A program made the position numbers and the translations under genes. DNA of 64,000 nucleotides from Billgrantia desiderata (GTDB lineage Bacteria > Pseudomonadota > Gammaproteobacteria > Pseudomonadales > Halomonadaceae): assembly GCA_011742915.1 (NCBI GenBank), contig JAAQTN010000008.1, positions 62,001 to 126,000 on the forward strand, read 5' to 3'. Below are positions 55,458-63,629 of the stretch, in pieces; position 1 is the first letter of the stretch; each line of letters opens with the position of its first letter. A model generated the notes under the pieces. It saw only the letters and a program-made list of their open reading frames with translations, made no database searches and had not been told where the DNA came from.

Positions 55458-57268
55458 GCGCAAAGCTCCTCGTCGCCAGGACCAGGGCGCAGCCAGGCGA
55501 CGGCGCAGCTGGCCGGCAGGCTGCCGCTCTCGGTGGCCACCGCCGCGCCGTCGCGGGTCTCGTAAAGGCGCCGTCCGATGCCGAAGGCGGAGGTGGCCAC
55601 CGCCTGCTGGCTCAGGTTCACGGCAATGACCAACTGGCTGTCGTCGTTCATTTGCCAGCGGGCCACCACGGCCTTGTCGCCCAGCGGCTCGGCGCCCAGG
55701 GCACGGGCGCCGTCGAGCCGCGGCACGATCTCTTCATGGCGAATTGCCAGCAGGTGCCGAACGTAGGCCAGCCGGTCGGCATGGGGTGGCGTCCCCCGGC
55801 TGTCGAAGTCGGGGCGCGACGCCGCGAAGGTCGACTCGGCGTTGGGGTCGGGGATGGCTTCCCGCCTGGCCGGGTCCTGGAAGGCGCTGAAGGCGGCGAA
55901 CTCGGCGCGGCGACCCTCGCGCACGGCCTCGGCCAGCTCGGCACGATGATCGGTGAAGAACAGGAACGGCCGCTCGCTGGCCCACTCCTCGCCCATGAAC
56001 AGCAGCGGCACCATGGGCGAGAGCAGCAGCAGCAGCGTAGCGGCTTCGAGGGCCTGGGGCTCGGCGAGCCGGGTCAGACGTTCGCCCAGGGCGCGGTTGC
56101 CCACCTGGTCGTGATTCTGCAGGAAGGCGACGAAGGCGCTTGGCGGCAGGTGGGCGCTGGGGGTGCCTCGCGGCGTGCCGTCGCGGGTGGGGTCACCTTG
56201 ATAGACGAAGCCCTCGCTCAGGCAGCGCACCAGCTTCTGCGTCGGTTCGTCGGCAAATTCGCCGTAGTAACCCTCGCGCTCCCCGGTGAGCAGCACGTGC
56301 ATGACGTTGTGCCAGTCGTCGTTCCACTGGGCGGTGAAGCGGCCCGGCCCGAGCAGCTCGGCGTCGTTGTGCTCATTCTCCAGCACCAGATGCACGTGAC
56401 GATTGGCGTCGAGGTGGCTGCGCAGCGTCTCGGCCAGCTCGACCAGGAAGTCGCGCTCGCCGATGGCGTGTACCGCATCGAGGCGCAGGCCGTCGAAGCG
56501 GTACTCGTCGAGCCACATCAGCGCGTTCTCGATGAAGAAACGCCGCACCATGGGCTGTCGGAAGTCGATGGCCGGCCCCCAGGGGGTATCGCGGTCGTGG
56601 CGAAAGAAGGCCTCGGCGTAGCGCGGCAGGTAATTGCCGTCGGGGCCGAAGTGGTTGTACACCACGTCGAGAAACACCATCAGGCCCAAGCCGTGAGCAT
56701 CGTCGACGAAGGCCTTGAGCGCGTCCGGGTCGCCGTAGGCCTCGTCCACGGCGTAGGGCAGTACGCCGTCGTAGCCCCAGTTGCGCGAGCCGGGAAAGGC
56801 CGCCACCGGCATCAGCTCGACTGCAGTGACGCCGAGCTCGGCCAGGTAGGGCAGCTGCCGGCGCGCCGCCTCCAGTCCGCCTAGAGCACCCAGGTGCAGC
56901 TCGTAAAGCACCGTCTCGTGCCACGGCCGGCCCAGCCAGTCGGCATGCCGCCAGGCATGCCGAAAAGGATCGACGACCAGGCTCGGCCCGTCGATGCCAC
57001 CTGCCTGGGCGCGGGAGGCGGGGTCGGCCACCAGGATGCCCTCGGCGTCGTCGTCGAGATGGATACGATAGCGATAGCGGGTGCCGTGGTCGCACTCGGC
57101 CTCGCCGACGAAGCGTCCTTCGCCGGCCTGGATCATGGCGAGCGGCGCCTGCCCTTCCACTTCCAGCTCGACCCGGCGGGCGCTTGGCGCCCAGAGCGCG
57201 AAGCGGGTCCATTGCGGGCCCAGTACCTGGGCGCCGAAGCTGTATTCGAATCGAGTGACTGCGTTCAT
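55454..57268 (-). CDS. treZ: Maltooligosyltrehalose trehalohydrolase
   Basis: The 604-residue GH13 enzyme releases trehalose from maltooligosyltrehalose, the TreY product. It has an N-terminal CBM48-like domain (WTRFALWAPSARRVELEVEG) and catalytic motifs GLRLDAVHAI (nucleophile Asp), LVLENEHND (Glu) and LQNHDQVGNR (Asp). Start and stop each overlap neighbours (glgA and malQ) as ATGA. With TreY it gives a complete ATP-independent route from glucan to trehalose, a compatible solute in halotolerant bacteria. Confidence 0.95.
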   Translation of the reverse strand: MNAVTRFEYSFGAQVLGPQWTRFALWAPSARRVELEVEGQAPLAMIQAGEGRFVGEAECDHGTRYRYRIHLDDDAEGILVADPASRAQAGGIDGPSLVVDPFRHAWRHADWLGRPWHETVLYELHLGALGGLEAARRQLPYLAELGVTAVELMPVAAFPGSRNWGYDGVLPYAVDEAYGDPDALKAFVDDAHGLGLMVFLDVVYNHFGPDGNYLPRYAEAFFRHDRDTPWGPAIDFRQPMVRRFFIENALMWLDEYRFDGLRLDAVHAIGERDFLVELAETLRSHLDANRHVHLVLENEHNDAELLGPGRFTAQWNDDWHNVMHVLLTGEREGYYGEFADEPTQKLVRCLSEGFVYQGDPTRDGTPRGTPSAHLPPSAFVAFLQNHDQVGNRALGERLTRLAEPQALEAATLLLLLSPMVPLLFMGEEWASERPFLFFTDHRAELAEAVREGRRAEFAAFSAFQDPARREAIPDPNAESTFAASRPDFDSRGTPPHADRLAYVRHLLAIRHEEIVPRLDGARALGAEPLGDKAVVARWQMNDDSQLVIAVNLSQQAVATSAFGIGRRLYETRDGAAVATESGSLPASCAVAWLRPGPGDEELCA

Positions 57269-58881
57269 CCGGCTTGTTGCACCTCCACGTCTGCTTCGTT
57301 GCAGATGCGCCGATAGAGCTGCGTGTAAGGCGCGATAGACTGACGCCAGTGGTAGCGCCCGGTCATGGCGGCCCGGCGCATGGCGTAGAACAGCTCGGTG
57401 GAGTGGTAGACCGAGAAGGCCTGCTGGAGCGCCTGCATGAAGCTGGCCAGATTGGCGCCCTCGAACAGGAACCCGGTCACGCCGTTCTCGATGGTATCGG
57501 CCAACCCCCCGGTGCGATGAGCGATGGGCAACGAGCCGAAGCGCTGGGCATACATCTGACTGAGACCGCATGGTTCGAAGCGCGACGGCATCAGCAGGAA
57601 GTCGCTGCCGGCGTAGATGCAGCGGGCTTCGTACTCGTCGAAGCCGATGTAGGTTCCCACGGCCCCCGGATAGCGCTCCGCCAGCCGATCCAGCTGTGCC
57701 TCCACGCGGCGCTCGCCGCTGCCGATGAAGACCAGTTGACCACCGGCCTGGACGATGCTGGGGGCGGCCTCGATGACCAGGTCGACCCCCTTCTGGTGCA
57801 CCATGCGCGAGACCATGGCGAACAGCGGGCCGGCGCTGGGCGCCAGGCCGAAGCGGTGGCGCACGTAATCGGCATTGGCGCGTTTGCCGCGCCAGTCGTT
57901 GGCCGAGAAGGCCTGCACCAGATGAGCGTCGGTGCGCGGGTCCCAGGAGTCGTCGATACCGTTGGGAATACCGCTGAGCCGCCCTTGCTGCGCCTTGCAG
58001 CGTAGCAGCCCATCCAGGCCGCAGCCGAACTCCGGCGTGGTGATCTCCCGCGCATAGGTGGCGCTCACCGTGGTCACGTGGGAGGCGTAGACGATGCCCG
58101 CCTTCATGAAGGAGAGCCTGTCGTAATACTCGACCCCTTCGATATGAAAGGCACTTTCGGGAATGCCCAGCGCCGCGCAGCGCGATCTGTCGAAGAGCCC
58201 CTGATAGGCCAGGTTATGGATGGTGAAGACACTCGGGACCTTGTGTCCCATCCACGCCAGATAGGCGGGGGCCAGGCCGCACGACCAATCGTTCAGATGC
58301 AGCAGTTGGGGCCGCCAGTCGAGCCCGGCCTGGCCGGCAGCGATCTGGGCGGCAGCCAGCGACAGCCTGGCGAAGCGTACGTCGTTGTCTTCCCAGCCGC
58401 CGCTGCCGTAGCCCCCGGGGCCGGTGCCATAGGGACCGCCATCGCGCTCGTAGAGCTCGGGGCAGAGCAGTACGTAGATCACCATGCCATCGGCACAGGT
58501 CATCTCGCCAAGCTCGCAGGCCGGCAGCCCGGCGTGAGCGGGCAAGCGACCGACGCGACGGATGTTGAGCGCCGAATTGCGAACTTCGCGGTAGGCCGGC
58601 ATGAGAATGCGAATGTCGTGGTGGGCCGCCAACGCCCGGGGCAGTGCCGAAGAGACGTCACCCAACCCGCCGACCTTGACGAAATCGGCTATTTCCGGGG
58701 TGACGAAGAGGATTCGCTGCGACGGGTGTCGTCCTTCGTTCCTGTCCCGAGGCAGGGCTGCGTCGCGTTCGCTCTTGACGTGATCGTCGAGCCTGATCTC
58801 CTCGAGGCGTGTGGTGAACGCGCGACTTCGAGGAACCGCTTTCGTATCGGAATCGATACCCTTCAATGCCACATTGCCCAT
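57265..58881 (-). CDS. glgA: Glycogen synthase with N-terminal extension
   Basis: The 537-residue GT5 enzyme transfers glucose from ADP-glucose (or UDP-glucose) to growing alpha-1,4-glucan. The nucleotide-sugar motif KVGGL (Lys69) sits in FVKVGGLGDVSSALPRAL; the C-terminal donor site includes FEPCGLSQMYAQRFGSLP and RTGGLADTI. E. coli GlgA has this lysine near residue 15, so about 54 extra residues precede the catalytic domain. ATG 58881 follows GGGAGGG at a slightly long spacing of about 10 nt, and no other ATG lies between it and the fold. It is the first gene of the glycogen/trehalose operon. No glgC is in the window. Confidence 0.92.
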   Translation of the reverse strand: MGNVALKGIDSDTKAVPRSRAFTTRLEEIRLDDHVKSERDAALPRDRNEGRHPSQRILFVTPEIADFVKVGGLGDVSSALPRALAAHHDIRILMPAYREVRNSALNIRRVGRLPAHAGLPACELGEMTCADGMVIYVLLCPELYERDGGPYGTGPGGYGSGGWEDNDVRFARLSLAAAQIAAGQAGLDWRPQLLHLNDWSCGLAPAYLAWMGHKVPSVFTIHNLAYQGLFDRSRCAALGIPESAFHIEGVEYYDRLSFMKAGIVYASHVTTVSATYAREITTPEFGCGLDGLLRCKAQQGRLSGIPNGIDDSWDPRTDAHLVQAFSANDWRGKRANADYVRHRFGLAPSAGPLFAMVSRMVHQKGVDLVIEAAPSIVQAGGQLVFIGSGERRVEAQLDRLAERYPGAVGTYIGFDEYEARCIYAGSDFLLMPSRFEPCGLSQMYAQRFGSLPIAHRTGGLADTIENGVTGFLFEGANLASFMQALQQAFSVYHSTELFYAMRRAAMTGRYHWRQSIAPYTQLYRRICNEADVEVQQAG

Positions 58882-58936
58882 GATGACAACCCTCCCTGTT
58901 GTGGCATGGCCAGACAATGTTCATGCAGCCTGTCTA

Positions 58937-59011
58937 CCCGGTTGGAGCCGCATCCGTATCGGCCAACCGGGAAAAACATAGTGCGACGCTGATGTCGTTG
59001 CCTAGGTATAG
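58937..59011 (-). promoter_or_regulatory. Leader inverted repeat and candidate promoter of the glycogen/trehalose operon
   Basis: CCCGGTTGG (58937-58945) and CCAACCGGG (58963-58971) form 9-bp inverted arms 56-90 nt upstream of glgA, with inner GCCG/CGGC pairing possible. Further upstream on the minus strand CTATACC (plus 59005-59011) resembles the stress sigma factor -10 element CTATACT. Sigma-S control would fit a stress operon but rests on this element only. Confidence 0.4.
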
Positions 59012-59411
59012 ACGATGAAATCTACCTTGGTGAAGTCGATCTCTCACTAACCTATGTAATCCAGGTATTGCCTCGACAGGCATGAAGACGGTGGGGCGGA
59101 GCATGGAAGGATACCTGTCGGAGCAGCAAGGTTTTTTTGATAACAGGCATGAAATACTTCCTCACCCGTCGACACAATGGAGAGCGACGGTGTGTGCCAT
59201 ATTGAACTCGATGCGATTTGTTATTTCGTCTTTTTGGGTAAATAAATGTGCCTGGAATATTTTTTTATATTTACGCAATGAGGTGAGAGAAGCGCGATCG
59301 AGAGGCAGGGCGCCACGCACTCAATCTCATCGCAGGCTCAAAAGTCGCAGGAGCGTGAGCCGGCATCACGGCAAGATGTTCGACAGCGTTGATTTTCCAA
59401 GGAGGTAGGTC
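59012..59411. other. AT-rich intergenic region between glgA and the SDR gene
   Basis: This 400-bp part of the 530-bp divergent gap is markedly AT-rich compared with the rest of the window, especially about 59215-59280 (runs of T and A, for example TTTTTTTATATTTA). A short open frame (59082-59408) has no ribosome site or recognisable domain and is not called. The region probably holds promoters for both flanking genes. AT-richness is compatible with nucleoid-protein binding. Confidence 0.45.
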
Positions 59412-60395
59412 ATGAAACGCAGCGAGTTACACGACGCGATCGTGGTCATCACCGGTGCATCGAGCGGCATCGGTCGCGCTACGGCGCATGCTTTCGCCCG
59501 CAGCGGAGCCACCGTGGTGCTGGCATCCCGGCGAGAATCTGCGCTGCAGGAGACGCTGCAGGAGTGCGAGCGGCTTGGCGGCCGTGGCATCGTCGTGCCC
59601 ACCGACGTGTGCGAGGCCGATCAGGTCGAGCGGCTGTGCGCCCAGGCGGTGGAGCGCTATGGGCGCATCGACGTCTGGATCAACAACGCCGCGGTGACGC
59701 TGTTCGGCCGCCTGGAGGAAACGCCGCGTGACGCCTTCGAAAAGGTGATCCAGACCAACCTGCTGGGCTGCGTCAACGGAGCGCGGGAAGCGATTCGCCA
59801 GTTTCGCGAGCAGGGTCATGGGCGGCTGATCAACGTCTCCTCGATGGTGGCCCACTCCGGTCAGCCCTTCACCAGTGCCTACGTGACCTCGAAATGGGGC
59901 ATTCGCGGCCTGTCGGAGTGCCTGCGCATGGAGCTCGCCGATGCGCCGGACATCCATGTTTCCACCATTCTGCCGGCCTCCATCGATACACCGCTGTTTC
60001 AGCGTGCGGCCAACTACGTGGGGCAGCCGGTCAAGGCCATGACGCCTGTCTATCCCCCGGAGAAGGTGGCGGCGGCCATCGTGCACGTGGCCAGGCACCC
60101 GATGCGCGAACACTTCGTCGGCAACTCGGGGCGTATGATGGCGGCGCTTCGCACGCTGGCACCGCCGCTCGGCGAAAAGATGATGGAACGCAAGGTGAAC
60201 AGCGACCACTTCGCCCAGGACCTGCCCGTCGAGCCCGGCTCGGGTAACCTGTTCCACTCGCGCGGAGACGGGGCCGTTCGCGGCGGCTGGATCGAGCGCG
60301 AACATGGCGGTACCAGCAGCGGCATGGGGCTGGCACTAGGGCTGGCGGCCGTGGTGGTGCCGCTGGCGATGTACGCCTATCACCGTCAAACCTGA
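59412..60395 (+). CDS. Short-chain dehydrogenase/reductase with C-terminal membrane segment
   Basis: The 327-residue classical SDR has the cofactor motif TGASSGIG (about 14-21), the NNAA motif (91-94), Asn115, and the catalytic Ser143/144, Tyr157 and Lys161 (YVTSK). The cofactor motif is followed by LASRRESAL, whose arginines favour NADP(H). A hydrophobic segment near the C-terminus (GMGLALGLAAVVVPLAMYAY) suggests membrane attachment, which is unusual for soluble SDRs. The gene precedes a 464-residue protein of unknown function by 91 nt. Substrate unknown. The upstream sequence AAGGAGG gives a strong ribosome site. Confidence 0.88.
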   Translation: MKRSELHDAIVVITGASSGIGRATAHAFARSGATVVLASRRESALQETLQECERLGGRGIVVPTDVCEADQVERLCAQAVERYGRIDVWINNAAVTLFGRLEETPRDAFEKVIQTNLLGCVNGAREAIRQFREQGHGRLINVSSMVAHSGQPFTSAYVTSKWGIRGLSECLRMELADAPDIHVSTILPASIDTPLFQRAANYVGQPVKAMTPVYPPEKVAAAIVHVARHPMREHFVGNSGRMMAALRTLAPPLGEKMMERKVNSDHFAQDLPVEPGSGNLFHSRGDGAVRGGWIEREHGGTSSGMGLALGLAAVVVPLAMYAYHRQT

Positions 60396-60423
60396 CGTCG
60401 CCTCACTGCCAAGCCTGACCGCC

Positions 60424-60446
60424 GGGAGCGACAGGATGTCGCTCCC
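60424..60446. terminator. Perfect hairpin after the SDR gene
   Basis: A 10-bp perfect stem, GGGAGCGACA (60424-60433) with 60437-60446, has a 3-nt loop and is followed by TTGGGATTTC. It is terminator-like without a clean U-tract. Its CGACAGGATGTCG centre resembles the core of the intergenic element at 39302-39490. Confidence 0.5.
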
Positions 60447-60486
60447 TTGGGATTTCGAATCACATCGCTGAAGACAGGAGTTTCTC

Positions 60487-61881
60487 ATGCGACCCAGTTC
60501 CCCTTCCTACATTGCCGATTTCGATTCCGCTACCGGCATGCTGCGTGCCACCTCCAACTACCTGCACGGTCAGGATTACCCCGGCCTGGGCAAGGGGCAT
60601 GCCATGGGCCGCATCGTGCAGGCGGCGAACTGGCTGCCGCAGGCGGCTCGCGAAGAGGTCTATGCGGTGGGCGGCGTGACCGAGGGGCACGCCCCCGACA
60701 AGCTCGATCAGGTCGATGCCGAAAAGGTGGCGGAGTGGATCACCGCCCGCTATCCCAAGCGGCGCTATCAGGCGGTGATGGTCGGCTCGGCCAGCGGCGC
60801 GCTGACGCATCTCTCCGCCGCCTTCGACATCCCCTGGCTGCCGCAGACCTTCTTCATCCCGGTGCGTCACCTCACGGGGGACAACGACGACCCGAAGAAG
60901 GCCATGGAGTTCGGTCGTCGCTATGCCCCCAAGCTGCTCGAAGCCAATCCGGATCTGCAGCTCCATCACATGCACGACGCCAATCAGGATCGCCTGATGG
61001 TGGAGTACATGGACTACTTTCGCGTCAAGCGGCTGACCCTGGGTCGGGCCTACGAGCGCTTTCTCGAGGCGAACCTCGAGCCGGGCGGCACCATCATAGT
61101 GACCGAGTGCGGCAGCAGCTGGCCGACGACCCGTATCGGCGAGCGCCACTTCTTCCAGCACGGGGCGCTGGGTGGCGCCACCGAAGAGGAGTTCCACCAC
61201 GGCAGCGAGCGGGTCGAGGAGTACCTGGAGCGCTATGATGCGCCGGTACGGCGCTGGGACTCGCCGGAGCCGGATGGCAGGAGCCCCGAGGCGGAGTGGG
61301 GCTTCGAGGCGGCGCTGCGCGACGACATCCTGCGCTTTGCCGCCCAGCACGGCTATCAGGTCAAGCGACTGATCTACGACGAGCCGGACTCCCTCAGCCC
61401 GATGGTGGCCGACTTCTACCGCGACTGGAACCGTGAACGGGGGCTCAAGGCCAATCGGGTACTGGTCGAGTCCTTCATCATGCTCGAGCCCTACTGGGCG
61501 CTGCGCACGGGCTCGGTGCCGTTCTGGATGAAGTTCAACATGAACCCCTCGGTGGACGCCATCGAGTCCTACCTCGATTCTCGTGAGCCCTTCGACGAGA
61601 TCAACCTGATGCTGTTCAACAACGGCGTCGAGGGGGTGGGGTTCCCGCAGATCGACCGCTGGCGGCAGGTGCTGGAGCGGGCCCGCAGGCAGGGTCAGTT
61701 CATAGGCGTCAGCGAGGAGCTGCACCCGCGGGACTTCGGTTCGCTGGGACGCTACTACCTCGAGACCCGGCAGAAGATAAAGGCGCGCTACCCGTTGCCG
61801 GGCCCGCTGCCGCTGGCGCGGCTGACCGACTACATGGAACGTCACGGTGAGCGCTACGACGTCGAACTGCTGGCGGCATGA
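60487..61881 (+). CDS. Conserved-looking 464-residue protein of unknown function
   Basis: I do not recognise this protein. It has no signal peptide or membrane helix and is probably cytosolic. Notable stretches are YQAVMVGSASGALTHLSAAFDIPWLPQTFF, suggesting an alpha/beta nucleotide- or substrate-binding core, LQLHHMHDANQDRLMVEYMDYFR, and EPGGTIIVTECGSSWPTTRIGERHFFQHG. Aromatic and acidic residues are abundant in the second half (LIYDEPDSLSPMVADFYRDWNRE, PYWALRTGSVPFWMKFNMNPS). Codon use and start context look like a real gene (ACAGGAG about 6 nt before ATG). It follows an SDR gene on the same strand, hinting at a shared metabolic role that cannot be named. Confidence 0.75.
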   Translation: MRPSSPSYIADFDSATGMLRATSNYLHGQDYPGLGKGHAMGRIVQAANWLPQAAREEVYAVGGVTEGHAPDKLDQVDAEKVAEWITARYPKRRYQAVMVGSASGALTHLSAAFDIPWLPQTFFIPVRHLTGDNDDPKKAMEFGRRYAPKLLEANPDLQLHHMHDANQDRLMVEYMDYFRVKRLTLGRAYERFLEANLEPGGTIIVTECGSSWPTTRIGERHFFQHGALGGATEEEFHHGSERVEEYLERYDAPVRRWDSPEPDGRSPEAEWGFEAALRDDILRFAAQHGYQVKRLIYDEPDSLSPMVADFYRDWNRERGLKANRVLVESFIMLEPYWALRTGSVPFWMKFNMNPSVDAIESYLDSREPFDEINLMLFNNGVEGVGFPQIDRWRQVLERARRQGQFIGVSEELHPRDFGSLGRYYLETRQKIKARYPLPGPLPLARLTDYMERHGERYDVELLAA

Positions 61882-61883
61882 GG

Positions 61884-61935
61884 CGGACAGCGTGGCCTGC
61901 TTCGGCCGCTGCGAGGACGAAGCAGGCCTGGTCCG
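61884..61935. terminator. Bidirectional hairpin between convergent genes
   Basis: GGCCTGCTTCG (61894-61904) pairs perfectly with 61918-61928 around a 13-nt loop, extended by CGGAC/GTCCG outside (61884-61888 and 61931-61935). It lies between the unknown protein and the convergent sulfurtransferase gene. Confidence 0.6.
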
Positions 61936-61964
61936 TTCGCGATCTGCACTTCGCCCGAGAGGGA

Positions 61965-62918
61965 TCAGTCCCTCATTTCTCCCACCGTCATGACGCCGCG
62001 GTCGGCCAGTTGCACCGGCCGGGCGTCGTCTCGGGTCCAGGCGGCCATGGAGCCATCGTACATGGTGGCATTCGTAAAGCCGCCCACCTCGCTCAACTGG
62101 AACCAACCGCTGGCGGCCCAATGACCGGTATTGCAGAAGGCGACGGTAGGGGCTTCCCGGTCCAGCCCCAGGGCGTCGATCGCCGCGGTCAAGCGTTCGG
62201 GCTCCAGGTACCAGGCGCCGTCGCGCTCTACCAGCGCATCATCATGGGGCAGGTTCACCGAGTCCGGGATGGTGCCCGGCGCACGGGTGGCTGGCGACTG
62301 CCGTGCTCCGCTGAAGAACTCCTCGGGGCGGGCATCAACCAGCTGCTCGCCGGCCTGCCGTGAGGCGTCGACCTCGGCGTCGCTTGCCAGCAGCTCCTCG
62401 CGCAGCGTTGCGGAGAAAGCGGTCGCCTCGGGCGGTTCGAGCGGACCGCTGGCGGTCTCGAACCCTTGCCGTTCCCAACCGGCGAAGCCGCCGTTGAGGA
62501 TCGCCACCTCGTCATGGCCCAGGGTCTTGAAGGTCCAGTAGACCCGGGTAGCGCTGGCGAAGTCGGTGGGGCCGGTGCCCGCCGGCACGACGATGACGGT
62601 GTCGCCGTTGTCGATGCCCAGGCCGCCGATCAGCCGTGCCAGATCGTCCACGTCCGGCATCAGGCCGGCCACGCCGTCGCGTTCTTCGCGCCAGCCATCC
62701 TCGGCGTAGTTGCTGTAGCGGCTGCCGGGAATGCGGGCGGCCTCGAAGGCGGTACGGTCGCCGCCGTCGTCGATGGTGGAGCGCACGTCGAGCACCACGA
62801 GACCTGCAGCGTTCAGATGCTCTTCCAGCCACTCGGCCTCGACCAGGGGAGAAGGGTGCATCGCCTGGGCGGTGCCGGCCATTGCCAGCGTGACTGCCAA
62901 GATCAGTGGAGTTCGCAT
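61965..62918 (-). CDS. Exported rhodanese-type sulfurtransferase, YnjE-like context
   Basis: The 317-residue protein has a signal peptide (MRTPLILAVTLAMAGTAQA) and two rhodanese domains. The N-terminal one (LVVLDVRSTIDDGG, RIPGSRY) has no active-site cysteine in its loop, while the C-terminal one carries Cys262 in FCNTGHWAASGWF, the persulfide-forming residue. Two-domain thiosulfate sulfurtransferases follow this plan. The cysteine loop CNTGHWA differs from the SseA-type CGSGVTA loop. It sits beside ABC genes resembling ynjD and ynjC; in E. coli the exported sulfurtransferase YnjE is encoded with ynjBCD. ATG 62918 follows GAGGAGG. Confidence 0.88.
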   Translation of the reverse strand: MRTPLILAVTLAMAGTAQAMHPSPLVEAEWLEEHLNAAGLVVLDVRSTIDDGGDRTAFEAARIPGSRYSNYAEDGWREERDGVAGLMPDVDDLARLIGGLGIDNGDTVIVVPAGTGPTDFASATRVYWTFKTLGHDEVAILNGGFAGWERQGFETASGPLEPPEATAFSATLREELLASDAEVDASRQAGEQLVDARPEEFFSGARQSPATRAPGTIPDSVNLPHDDALVERDGAWYLEPERLTAAIDALGLDREAPTVAFCNTGHWAASGWFQLSEVGGFTNATMYDGSMAAWTRDDARPVQLADRGVMTVGEMRD

Positions 62919-62993
62919 GAGCCCGTCCTCCTCGCTGGGGATGGATGAAAGCCTAGGCCGGTGGCAGCGGGGAGGCAACGTTGCGTCTTCGGC

Positions 62994-63629
62994 TCATTGG
63001 CCCAGCTCGATCACCCTGCCGCCGGCGTCCTCGGCATCCTCGCGGTCGTGGGTCACCAGCAGGCTGGGCAGCCCCGCCTCGCGCAGCCGGCCGAAGACCA
63101 GTCGGCGCATGTCGTGGCGCAGCTGCCTGTCGAGCTTCGAGAAGGGTTCGTCGAGCAGTACGGCACGCGGTTCGGAAAGCAGCAGGCGCATCAGCGCCAC
63201 GCGGGCCTTCTGGCCGCCGGAGAGGGTGGCCGGGTCGCGTGGCCCGAAGCCGGCCAGGCCGACCTGCGCCAGCGCCGTCTCGACCCTTGCCGCCTTGTCG
63301 GGTAGGGCGCGGGGCATGCCGAAGCGCAGGTTACCGGCCACCGAGAGATGCGGGAACAGCAGCGGGTCCTGGAACAGCAGGCCGATACCGCGGCGCTCCG
63401 CCGGCAGTCGAGTGATGTCGCTATCGTCGAGCAGTACCCGGCCGCTGGCCTGGAAGGCAGGTGCCAGGAAGCCGGCCAGGTATGCCAGCAGGGTCGACTT
63501 GCCCGATCCCGACGGTCCCATCACGGTAAACACCTCGCCGGGACCGATCTTGGCATCGAGCTCGAGCAGTGGATTGTCTTCCAGAGCGATGCGGACATCG
63601 TCAAGTACCAGGCGGTGGCCTGCAGTCAT
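62994..63629 (-). CDS. ynjD: ABC transporter ATPase, YnjD-like
   Basis: The 211-residue ATPase has Walker A GPSGSGKST, the Q-loop in IGLLFQDPLLFPHLSV, the signature LSGGQKARVAL, Walker B AVLLDEPFSKLD and His-switch VTHDREDA. Segments ITRLPAERRGIGLLFQD and DPATLSGGQKARVALMRLLL closely follow E. coli YnjD as I remember it. There is no TOBE domain. ATG 63629 overlaps the permease stop codon (ATGA). Gene order permease, ATPase, sulfurtransferase parallels ynjC-ynjD-ynjE. The substrate of Ynj systems is not established; thiamine- or sulfur-compound uptake has been suggested. Confidence 0.82.
   Translation of the reverse strand: MTAGHRLVLDDVRIALEDNPLLELDAKIGPGEVFTVMGPSGSGKSTLLAYLAGFLAPAFQASGRVLLDDSDITRLPAERRGIGLLFQDPLLFPHLSVAGNLRFGMPRALPDKAARVETALAQVGLAGFGPRDPATLSGGQKARVALMRLLLSEPRAVLLDEPFSKLDRQLRHDMRRLVFGRLREAGLPSLLVTHDREDAEDAGGRVIELGQ

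Noticed and set aside
59082-59408. 108-codon plus-strand frame in the glgA-SDR gap
   Set aside because: It has no ribosome site, no recognisable domain and an atypical composition, and it lies in the AT-rich promoter region.
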